DNA of 5,477 bases from Calditrichota bacterium (GTDB lineage Bacteria > Calditrichota > Calditrichia > RBG-13-44-9). The position numbers and the translations under genes were made by a program. The first letter of the stretch is position 1, and each line of letters opens with the position of its first letter. Under the pieces are notes generated by a model. The model saw nothing but the letters and a program-made list of their open reading frames with translations. It was not told the origin of the DNA and made no database searches. The stretch is from the NCBI GenBank assembly GCA_016934605.1, contig JAFGSO010000151.1, positions 1 through 5,477 on the forward strand, read 5' to 3'. This document shows positions 1 to 5,339 of the stretch, piece after piece.

Positions 1-178
1 AAGGTACACATCGGAGCAGGGAATTCCTATTCCCCGGCTGATCCGTATTATACTGCCACATAAAAAGGAAATGGTTGCAATTTATCATAAAAATATCAAA
101 ATTAACACCACCTTAGATAGTGAATATTATTCAATAGTTATAGGACCGAAAGTTAAACAGTTGATAATTTCGCAATGA
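1..178 (+). CDS. 3' end of an unidentified protein upstream of the glycosyltransferase pair
   Basis: Reading from base 2, the frame stays open for 58 codons to a TGA at 176-178; frame 1 of the same stretch is closed by a TAA at 61-63. The C-terminal peptide contains YTSEQGIPIPRLIRIILPH and ends in VKQLIISQ, an alternating hydrophobic pattern suggesting beta strands. The S-x-x-G-x-x-x-P pattern faintly recalls the beta-rich C-terminal domain of heparinase II/III-like polysaccharide lyases, which often sit next to glycosyltransferase genes. That resemblance is from memory and weak, so no function is assigned. Only 3 nt separate its stop from the next ATG, so it is very probably in the same operon and translationally coupled to the first glycosyltransferase. 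The start lies outside the window. Confidence 0.6.
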   Translation, partial: RYTSEQGIPIPRLIRIILPHKKEMVAIYHKNIKINTTLDSEYYSIVIGPKVKQLIISQ

Positions 179-181
179 ACC

Positions 182-1108
182 ATGGATATCTCTGTCGTAA
201 TACCTGCTTATAATGAAGCTGAATCCTTGCCGGAACTTCTTGAGAAAATTCACCGCACCATCACCGGCCTGAAAAGGACCTATGAAATCGTAGTGGTGGA
301 TGATGGAAGCCATGATGCTACCCTGGAAGTTCTGAGAAATCAGAAGAAAAAATATCCTTCGCTGAAGGTAATAAGTTTTCGTCGAAATTACGGTAAGAGC
401 GCCGCTTTATCCGAAGCGTTCAAAACCGCCCGGGGAGATTATATCATCACCATGGATGCAGATCTTCAGGACGATCCGGAAGAAATTCCCTCACTCCTGG
501 AAAATCTAAATAATGGAAAATATGATCTGATCTCCGGCTGGAAGAAAAAAAGACACGATCCGATTTCGAAAACCATACCATCTAAACTGTTTAATTTTGT
601 GACATCGCGTCTTACCGGTATCCGTATTCACGATTTCAATTGCGGTTTGAAAGCGTATCGAAAGGAGGTAATCAAAGATTTACAGATTTATGGTGAACTG
701 CATCGCTTTCTTCCGGTACTGGCTCACTGGAACGGATTCCGCGTGGGAGAAACCGTGGTAAAACACCATCCGCGTAGATTTGGCAAAACCAAGTTTGGAA
801 TTTCACGATTTTTTAACGGTTTTTTCGATCTTCTGACTGTATTGTTTATTACCCGCTATCAGACCTCCCCCCTTCATATTTTTGGAATGCTCGGTCTTCT
901 AACAGCGCTCATCGGTCTGTTCATAGAACTGTATCTAACCGTTTTGTGGTTTTCGGGTCAGGTAATCCGGAACCGGCCACTGTTCTTCCTGGGCATCCTG
1001 GCAATAATCGTTGGTGTACAGTTTATCGTTTTCGGTTTGCTTGGCGAAATGATCGCCGCCCGCTTCGCCTCTCAAACAGAATATTCCATAAAAGAAAAAG
1101 TGGAATAG
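182..1108 (+). CDS. Family 2 glycosyltransferase, DPM1/GtrB-like, with two C-terminal membrane helices
   Basis: The 308-residue protein has a GT-A fold glycosyltransferase domain at its N-terminus: VIPAYNE at 6-12, VVDDGS at 38-43 for nucleotide-sugar binding, and the metal-binding D-x-D in DADLQDDP at 92-99. DFNCGLKAYR (151-160), GELHRFLPVLA (171-181) and RRFGKTKFG (198-206) are typical of the polyprenyl-phosphate sugar transferase branch (DPM1, GtrB, ArnC, CsbB). Two hydrophobic segments at about 232-256 and 267-290 anchor it in the inner membrane, as in GtrB-type enzymes. The inferred reaction is sugar transfer from a nucleotide donor to undecaprenyl phosphate; sugar identity cannot be read from sequence. 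Length is normal for the group and all core motifs are intact. There is no good Shine-Dalgarno before the ATG; translation probably relies on coupling to the gene ending at 178. The next glycosyltransferase starts 10 nt downstream. Confidence 0.9.
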   Translation: MDISVVIPAYNEAESLPELLEKIHRTITGLKRTYEIVVVDDGSHDATLEVLRNQKKKYPSLKVISFRRNYGKSAALSEAFKTARGDYIITMDADLQDDPEEIPSLLENLNNGKYDLISGWKKKRHDPISKTIPSKLFNFVTSRLTGIRIHDFNCGLKAYRKEVIKDLQIYGELHRFLPVLAHWNGFRVGETVVKHHPRRFGKTKFGISRFFNGFFDLLTVLFITRYQTSPLHIFGMLGLLTALIGLFIELYLTVLWFSGQVIRNRPLFFLGILAIIVGVQFIVFGLLGEMIAARFASQTEYSIKEKVE

Positions 1109-1118
1109 ACCGAAAGGT

Positions 1119-2171
1119 ATGAACAAAAAAGGAATCGAGAGATATAACCGATACAGTATTATTGTTCCCTCCTATAACCGGAGGGACGAGATCGAAGAAT
1201 TACTACAGTCCTTCCTTTTTCTGGAATTCAATTCAGATCGTCTGGAACTGATAATTGCGGACGACGGTTCGGAAGATGACACAGAATCGCTTGTTAAAAA
1301 ATATAATGAGAGACTGCCATTCCCGGTTCTTTTCTGCCGGCAGGAGAATAAAGGTCCCGGTGCAGCCCGGAATATGGGCATGGAAAAAGCCAGCGGGGAC
1401 TTCTATATTTTCCTGGACAGTGACTGCACCGTTCCACCGGACTGGTTACAAAACATTGACCGGAATTTACACCATTATCAGGCGGATGCATTTGGAGGGC
1501 GGGACAGTTTTCGCCCCGATTTTCCGGACCAGCTGAAGGCAATCAACTATTCCATGACCTCCTTTATTACTACCGGTGGACTTCGGGGGCGAAAGGGTAA
1601 AAAACTTGCCAAATTTTATCCGCGCAGCTTCAACATGGGCCTCTCCCGAAGCCTGGCCGAAAAAATAGGCGGATTCGGATCACTTCGTCACGGGCAGGAC
1701 ATCGAATACAGTCATCGAATTATAAAGAGTGGTGCCAGAATTATTTATATCGATGAATCAGTTGTCTACCATAAACGGCGCACCAGTATCAAAAAATTTT
1801 TCCGGCAGGTTTTCAACTGGGGAGTTGCCCGAATTAATCTGTTCAAAATTGACTCTTCCATGCTGGAACCGCTCCATGCAGCCCCGGCTGCAGTGACAAT
1901 CCTCACTCTGATTCTGATTCTGTTCAGTATTTTCTCATCAACTGTATGGTCCCTATTCCGCTGGCTACTGCTGGCAGGAGTTATCATTCTTTTTCTCTCC
2001 GGAGTCCATGCTGCGTTCAAATATCGCTCACTCCGCATGCTATACCTGGTGCCTGTAATAATGCCGATCCAGATTTTCGGATACGGACTCGGGTTTATCA
2101 GTGCTTATTTTTACCGTGTTATCCTGGGAAGACCCGAATTTACCGGTTTCCACAAAAAATATTATCATTAA
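1119..2171 (+). CDS. Family 2 glycosyltransferase with C-terminal membrane helices
   Basis: The 350-residue protein begins with a GT-A domain: VPSYNR at 16-21, ADDGS at 47-51, the metal-binding LDSDC at 99-103, FNMGLSR at 171-177, and GQDIEYSHRI at 192-201 in place of the usual G-E-D acidic motif. A basic segment (YHKRRTSIKKFFRQ, 217-230) leads into three hydrophobic stretches at about 255-275, 281-300 and 306-331, so the enzyme is an inner-membrane protein with a cytoplasmic catalytic domain. This architecture is common in exopolysaccharide, O-antigen and cell-wall glycan assembly. It lies 10 nt after the preceding transferase gene, in the same operon. The purine-rich AAAGG only 1 nt before the ATG is too close to be an ideal ribosome binding site, again pointing to coupling. 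The Glu-to-Gln change in the GQD motif is seen in some relatives and does not by itself imply inactivity. Donor and acceptor are unknown. Confidence 0.88.
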   Translation: MNKKGIERYNRYSIIVPSYNRRDEIEELLQSFLFLEFNSDRLELIIADDGSEDDTESLVKKYNERLPFPVLFCRQENKGPGAARNMGMEKASGDFYIFLDSDCTVPPDWLQNIDRNLHHYQADAFGGRDSFRPDFPDQLKAINYSMTSFITTGGLRGRKGKKLAKFYPRSFNMGLSRSLAEKIGGFGSLRHGQDIEYSHRIIKSGARIIYIDESVVYHKRRTSIKKFFRQVFNWGVARINLFKIDSSMLEPLHAAPAAVTILTLILILFSIFSSTVWSLFRWLLLAGVIILFLSGVHAAFKYRSLRMLYLVPVIMPIQIFGYGLGFISAYFYRVILGRPEFTGFHKKYYH

Positions 2172-2269
2172 TCACCAGATGGCAAATAATCGCCAATTTA
2201 TATCAGAAATGAATTCAGCTTAAGGTTTATTTTTTGTATATTAAGATCGATTAAAACTCGGGAATTCTC

Positions 2270-2725
2270 ATGGCACAGATACTCTCTCCTGAACTTTTTT
2301 TCGAAAAAATATCCGGCACGCTTTCATCCAAAAAACAACTCTCGCATAATTTTATCGATCTCACCATTCATGCCGTCTTTCGCAATAAAGCAGCCGGTAA
2401 ACTGGATTTTGGGGGAAGCGAATTTTCTCCGGGATTGACTGATCCATGCTTCCCGGTTAAGAATCATCCGGATGAACCTTATGGATGGTGGAATCTGCAC
2501 GATGGTTATTATCAAATAATTTATAATGAAGAATTTAAACTCGCTAAAAATGAGATCGCTTTTCTGCAGCCGCATCCCAGGCTGCTGAGTGCCGGCTCTT
2601 TTCATCCCTCATTGCTGGTAAATGAGCTCAATCGTTCGTTCCATATGCTTTTGCATGTACCGAAACACGGGATTCAGCTGAAAGAAAATGCCAGAATTTC
2701 GCAAATACTGGTCATTGATTTTTGA
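2270..2725 (+). CDS. Small protein resembling the dCTP deaminase/dUTPase fold, function unknown
   Basis: This 151-residue soluble protein has no signal peptide or membrane segment. From about residue 73 it follows the layout of dCTP deaminase/dUTPase-superfamily proteins: WWNLHDGYY (73-81), NEEFKL (86-91) where the family has an E-x-x-x-L strand, PHPRLLSAGSF (101-111) at the position of the R-S-S-L-x-x-x-G motif, and ENARISQILV (139-148) at the final strand. The deaminase signature D-P-G-W-x-G with its downstream catalytic Glu is not visible; the corresponding stretch reads HPSLLVNELNRSF (112-124). A structural or regulatory nucleotide-binding role, or a divergent enzyme, is therefore possible. 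The N-terminal 70 residues are not recognisable. A GGGA at 2260-2263 precedes the ATG at a fair distance, and a TATATT at 2237-2242 could be a -10 box, so it may be transcribed separately from the glycosyltransferases. The fold call rests on pattern recognition only; the coding call is firmer. Confidence 0.65.
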   Translation: MAQILSPELFFEKISGTLSSKKQLSHNFIDLTIHAVFRNKAAGKLDFGGSEFSPGLTDPCFPVKNHPDEPYGWWNLHDGYYQIIYNEEFKLAKNEIAFLQPHPRLLSAGSFHPSLLVNELNRSFHMLLHVPKHGIQLKENARISQILVIDF

Positions 2726-2808
2726 ATCTGATCAGTGCAATTCACGGTTGTTTGCAGAACACAGAGATACAGAAATAACAGTACAGAAAAGATCGGAAGT
2801 TTTTCAAA

Positions 2809-2901
2809 TTTCAGGTAAAACCGGAATCATTTATTTACAGATCCGGAGCTGATTTCTATTTTCAGGTAAATTTTCGGTCATTAATAATTCATGTACAGGT
2901 C
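2809..2901 (+). repeat. Degenerate tandem repeat, two units in the leader region of the DUF5362-like gene
   Basis: The 11-mer TTTCAGGTAAA occurs at 2809-2819 and again at 2860-2870. The similarity continues in order: CGG, TCATT, and TACAGATC (2836-2843) in unit 1 against TACAGGTC (2894-2901) in unit 2, with small gaps. Between the units lies a weak hairpin, CCGGAATC (2821-2828) with GATCCGG (2840-2846), containing one bulged A. Together these suggest an old local duplication of about 35-42 nt in the 237-nt gap between two plus-strand genes. No open frame of note or convincing promoter was found in the rest of the gap. Confidence 0.45.
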
Positions 2902-2950
2902 TAACTAAACAAGAATACTCACAATTATCTATTCTGACCCACTAAAACCC

Positions 2951-2957
2951 GAGGAGG
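2951..2957 (+). promoter_or_regulatory. Strong ribosome binding site GAGGAGG
   Basis: GAGGAGG lies 5 nt before the ATG at 2963 and 8 nt before a second in-frame ATG at 2966. Spacing slightly favours the second Met as the true start, which would remove only one residue. Confidence 0.8.
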
Positions 2958-2962
2958 CATTC

Positions 2963-3361
2963 ATGATGGAACAACCGATGGTACAGGAACAGTCGAATGA
3001 AGCAACTGTACTCAATCAGATCCTGCAAGTTGGCGGCAATATGGTAGGCTGGTTGAAATTTCTGGGAATTATCAATATCATTTATGGAGCACTCACTGCC
3101 TTAACATTGTGGGGAATTATCATAGCGTGGCTGCCAATCTGGCTGGGAGTGCTCCTGCTGCAGGCCGGAAATAAAATTAATTCAGCCAAATTCAGTCAGA
3201 ATAAGGTTGAACTTGTACAGATGATGGATAAACTCCGGCTTTATTTTATTGTTCAGGGAATTCTTATAATTGTGATGATTGTGGTTGCTATTGTGGGAAT
3301 AGTCGCTTTTGGTGGAATTCTGTTTCATCTCTTCCAGAGCGGCGGGCTGGAGACTTTCTGA
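2963..3361 (+). CDS. Small integral membrane protein, DUF5362-like
   Basis: The 132-residue protein has a short hydrophilic, Gln/Glu-rich N-terminus (1-25) followed by hydrophobic segments at about 29-51, 53-68 and 93-118. The first two are joined by the tryptophan- and proline-containing stretch IIIAWLPIWLGVLLLQAGNKI (52-72), which I recognise as the hallmark of DUF5362-type proteins. An amphipathic, charged linker (about 70-92) separates the first helical hairpin from the last helix. No catalytic motif is present and the function of the family is unknown; a structural or envelope role is only a guess. The gene stands alone, with a strong ribosome binding site and a 237-nt upstream gap, and is followed by a hairpin separating it from the convergent phoH-like gene. 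The start may be Met1 or Met2. Confidence 0.8.
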   Translation: MMEQPMVQEQSNEATVLNQILQVGGNMVGWLKFLGIINIIYGALTALTLWGIIIAWLPIWLGVLLLQAGNKINSAKFSQNKVELVQMMDKLRLYFIVQGILIIVMIVVAIVGIVAFGGILFHLFQSGGLETF

Positions 3362-3375
3362 TCATAAAGATGTGA

Positions 3376-3411
3376 ACCGGGTGGTTGAGCCACTCAGGTC
3401 AGCCGCCCGGT
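3376..3411 (+). terminator. Hairpin between convergent genes, probable terminator
   Basis: A 13-bp stem is formed by 3376-3388 (ACCGGGTGGTTGA) and 3399-3411 (TCAGCCGCCCGGT) around a 10-nt loop. Two positions are U-G wobbles in the plus-strand transcript but A-C mismatches in the minus-strand transcript, so the structure favours termination of the plus-strand gene. There is no T-tract on either side, unlike a classic intrinsic terminator. It sits 14 nt after the stop of the membrane protein and 1 nt beyond the stop of the minus-strand gene, so it can serve as a barrier between the two. Confidence 0.6.
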
Positions 3412-3412
3412 G

Positions 3413-4732
3413 CTACAGCAGATTGCTGGCCAGTTCCGCCAGAAGAGAGCGTTCTCCTTTCTCCAGCGTAATATGCGCATAAATCGATTGCCCCTTCATC
3501 CGATCGATTAGATAGGTAAGGCCATTACTCTGGGCATCCAGGTAGGGTGTATCGATCTGGTAAGGATCCCCGGTAAATACAATCTTGGTTCCTTCACCCG
3601 CCCGGGTGATGATAGTTTTCACTTCATGCGGGGTGAGATTCTGGGCTTCATCGATAATAAAAAATATACGCTCCAGGCTTCTTCCCCGTATATAGGTAAG
3701 CGGAGCTATATGCAGCTTCTCCTTTTCCAGCATCTCTCCAATCCGCCGGTGTGCGGAATCATTTTCACTGAACTGGTTCTTAATAACATTCAGGTTATCA
3801 TATAGCGGCTGCATGTAAGGATCCAGTTTCGCTTCCAGATTTCCCGGCAAATAACCCAGGTCCTTGTTCGATAGCGGAATAATTGGCCGGGCCAGGTATA
3901 TCTGCTGGTAAAATTTGCGCACTTCCAGTGCAGCCGCCAGAGCGATCAATGTTTTCCCGGTACCGGCTTTACCGGCCAGGGTTACCAGCAGTATATCGGG
4001 ATTCATCAGCGCATCCACCGCGAAAGTCTGCTCGGCATTCCGGGGAGAAATTCCATAAGCACTTCGCTTTTCTATTCGTCTGATCACTTTTTCTGCGGCA
4101 TGATAAATTCCCAGGGCGGATTTCTGATTATTCTTAAGAATAAGATATTCATTCGGATACAAATCCTGCAAGTTCTCCCCGGCTACCTCTATGGCACCTT
4201 CTGACTGATAAAGCTGGTCGATCCGGGTATCCGGAAAGTCATGAACCACCCGTTTACCCATATACAATTTTTCAATATCCTGAATCCGGTCCGTGAAATA
4301 ATCCTGGGCCAGAATACCGAGTGATTTTGCCTTCAGTCTGAGATTAACGTCTTTTGTTACGAAGATGATTTGCTGATTTTTCAGGCTTTTTGTCAGATAA
4401 TAGGCAACACTCAGGATTCGGTGATCCAGCTTACTCGATGAAAAAATCTGGTCAACCTCCGGTTCGAACTGATGATCGGTAATAATCTGAATTTTGCCTT
4501 TGCCGGGTCCCAGAGATACACCGCCGTTAACCAGTTTATTTCCGGAGAGGTCATCCAGTATGCGGATAAATTCCCGAGCATTGTAGTGGATCTGGTCAGC
4601 GCCTCTTTTAAAATTATCAATTTCTTCCAGAACGGTAATGGGAATGATGATATTATTATCCTGAAAGCTGTGAATACAATTATAATCATGCAGAATGACA
4701 TTTGTATCCAATATAAAAGTTTTCTTTTTCAT
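3413..4732 (-). CDS. PhoH family protein with N-terminal PIN domain (PIN-PhoH ATPase/ribonuclease)
   Basis: The 439-residue protein joins two domains. The N-terminal PIN nuclease domain (about 4-150) shows the acidic metal-binding residues in FILDTNV (D9), VLEEIDNFK (E36/E37), KLDHRIL (D103) and TKDVNLR (D128). The C-terminal PhoH ATPase domain (about 228-439) has a Walker A AGKAGTGKT at 253-261, a Walker B FFIIDEAQN at 357-365, FTGDPYQID at 386-394 and the C-terminal GERSLLAELA with R428. All catalytic positions appear intact and the length is normal for the family. Characterised relatives of this architecture (PhoH2 of mycobacteria, YlaK-type) act as sequence-dependent ribonucleases coupled to ATP-dependent RNA unwinding, so a cytoplasmic role in RNA processing or turnover is the best inference. 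The gene is monocistronic here, convergent with the DUF5362-like gene and divergent from the YtxH gene. No antitoxin-like gene adjoins it. The ATG is preceded by a GGGG about 9 nt upstream. Confidence 0.93.
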   Translation of the reverse strand: MKKKTFILDTNVILHDYNCIHSFQDNNIIIPITVLEEIDNFKRGADQIHYNAREFIRILDDLSGNKLVNGGVSLGPGKGKIQIITDHQFEPEVDQIFSSSKLDHRILSVAYYLTKSLKNQQIIFVTKDVNLRLKAKSLGILAQDYFTDRIQDIEKLYMGKRVVHDFPDTRIDQLYQSEGAIEVAGENLQDLYPNEYLILKNNQKSALGIYHAAEKVIRRIEKRSAYGISPRNAEQTFAVDALMNPDILLVTLAGKAGTGKTLIALAAALEVRKFYQQIYLARPIIPLSNKDLGYLPGNLEAKLDPYMQPLYDNLNVIKNQFSENDSAHRRIGEMLEKEKLHIAPLTYIRGRSLERIFFIIDEAQNLTPHEVKTIITRAGEGTKIVFTGDPYQIDTPYLDAQSNGLTYLIDRMKGQSIYAHITLEKGERSLLAELASNLL

Positions 4733-4768
4733 TCAGAGAAGCCCCGGAATTGTCTGCTTTTTAACCGA

Positions 4769-4797
4769 AAAATACTATTTAAAATACCATTAATCAA
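4769..4797 (-). promoter_or_regulatory. Candidate sigma70-type promoter for the PIN-PhoH gene
   Basis: On the minus strand TTGATT (4797-4792) and TATTTT (4774-4769) are separated by 17 nt; each hexamer matches consensus at 4 of 6 positions. The predicted start site gives a leader of roughly 30 nt before the ATG at 4732. The region is AT-rich, so chance matches are possible. Confidence 0.35.
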
Positions 4798-4970
4798 TCA
4801 GTGATTTTTCTGCCGACGGAGCAGGAAGCCGGCCGGTGCAAAATCACATTTCTGTCGTTTGCCTTCGCACCTGAAAGGCGGTTATAAGCTAAATTGAAAA
4901 ATTTACCTGGAATTTTAAATTTTCGATTAATGGTCAATTTACGGCTGCCAATGCAATTTTCTCAGGACGA
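4798..4970. other. Non-coding stretch upstream of phoH, with inverted repeats
   Basis: I see no supported gene here. A perfect 8-bp inverted repeat, GTGATTTT (4801-4808) and AAAATCAC (4840-4847), begins 4 nt upstream of the proposed phoH -35 box, with a GC-rich loop containing GCCGGCCGG. A second possible pairing, GGTGC (4835-4839) with GCACC (4867-4871), lies next to the right arm of the first. From about 4890 the sequence becomes AT-rich and featureless up to the mobile element. Confidence 0.35.
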
Positions 4971-4988
4971 GGGGCTGTATCAAAAGTC
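4971..4988 (+). repeat. Left terminal inverted repeat
   Basis: GGGGCTGTATCAAAAGTC, pairing with 5111-5128 with a single mismatch at the tenth base. The match does not extend beyond the outer G, which fixes the element boundary. Confidence 0.8.
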
Positions 4989-5036
4989 AAAATTTGTGAA
5001 TAAATATGAAATTAGCTATTCAATATTAAATTTATT

Positions 5037-5060
5037 ATCTCACCCCCAAGGGGGAGAGAT
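5037..5060. repeat. Central hairpin of the MITE-like element
   Basis: ATCTCACCCCC (5037-5047) pairs with GGGGGAGAGAT (5050-5060) around an AA centre; 10 of 11 positions pair, with one A-A mismatch. It is the only GC-rich block in the element and lies at its midpoint, supporting an overall fold-back structure. Confidence 0.7.
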
Positions 5061-5110
5061 TCTATGAATGCTGAATATTCGTAAAATATGTATATTATTT
5101 CATATAATAG

Positions 5111-5128
5111 GACTTTTGATATAGCCCC
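5111..5128 (-). repeat. Right terminal inverted repeat
   Basis: GACTTTTGATATAGCCCC, the reverse complement of 4971-4988 except at one position. A TATAAT hexamer lies just inside it at 5103-5108, directed toward the YtxH gene, but without a convincing -35 partner. Confidence 0.8.
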
Positions 5129-5292
5129 ATCAATAACATCTGGTATACATGTATCGATCGGTATGCAAAAACTCTTATCAAATCAAAAATCCAATGAAGC
5201 ATATTTCACCGTAAATATTCAGTTCCCACTGTTCCTTATAATTAGATCACTTGACTAAGCAATTATATTTTATTAACTTATTAAGCTACAAA
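5129..5292. other. AT-rich non-coding stretch between the mobile element and the YtxH promoter
   Basis: No supported gene. It contains a perfect 10-bp palindrome ATACATGTAT (5145-5154) followed by CGATCG (5155-5160), a TATAAT at 5237-5242 without a -35 partner, and a TTGACT at 5251-5256 that could be the -35 of an additional, weak promoter (TAACTT at 5274-5279, 17-nt spacer). None of these is firm in such AT-rich DNA. Confidence 0.3.
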
Positions 5293-5320
5293 TTGTAAAT
5301 TTTTAAGTATTGGATATAAT
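5293..5320 (+). promoter_or_regulatory. Candidate sigma70-type promoter for the YtxH gene
   Basis: TTGTAA (5293-5298) and a perfect TATAAT (5315-5320) are separated by 16 nt. The expected start site, about 5326-5328, would fall at the edge of the AAGGAGG ribosome binding site (5326-5332), leaving a leader of only 12-14 nt. Confidence 0.45.
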
Positions 5321-5339
5321 CAAAAAAGGAGGATTTGAA

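Larger units (their letters stand above)
4971..5128. mobile_element. MITE-like element with 18-bp terminal inverted repeats, non-coding
   Basis: The 158-bp segment starts with GGGGCTGTATCAAAAGTC and ends with GACTTTTGATATAGCCCC; the two are reverse complements at 17 of 18 positions. The interior is very AT-rich except for a GC-rich hairpin exactly at the middle (5037-5060). The arms between TIR and centre retain partial mirror symmetry: ATATGAAAT occurs in the left arm and in the reverse complement of the right arm, and so does TATTCA, offset by a few bases. The element may thus be a decayed full-length palindrome. No open frame or transposase fragment is present. From memory, the ends resemble those of IS1182- or IS5-like insertion sequences (GGGGCTGT-type ends), suggesting mobilisation in trans by such an IS; this was not verified. 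No target-site duplication is evident: the flanks are ACGA on the left and ATCA on the right. Confidence 0.72.

Noticed and set aside
1255..1542. Open frames on both strands within the second glycosyltransferase
   Set aside because: They overlap the conserved GT-A domain in other frames and encode no recognisable domain; they are shadows.
2180..2195. TGGC/GCCA hairpin after the second glycosyltransferase as a terminator
   Set aside because: Only 4 bp of stem with an 8-nt loop and no T-run directly after it; too weak to call.
3413..4732. PIN domain as toxin of a toxin-antitoxin pair
   Set aside because: The PIN domain is fused to an intact PhoH ATPase, and no small antitoxin-like gene lies directly upstream within the window.
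4472..4804. 110-codon plus-strand open frame antisense to the start of phoH
   Set aside because: It lies almost wholly opposite the well-supported PIN domain coding sequence and has no ribosome binding site or recognisable protein features.
4800..4874. Short plus-strand open frame ending in VQNHISVVCLRT before a TGA
   Set aside because: It has no plausible start codon with a ribosome binding site, is about 25 codons long, and overlaps the inverted repeats.
4960..5140. CRISPR repeat, tRNA or full insertion sequence at the inverted repeats
   Set aside because: There is no repeat-spacer periodicity, no cloverleaf with CCA-type acceptor, and no transposase coding sequence in the 158 bp.
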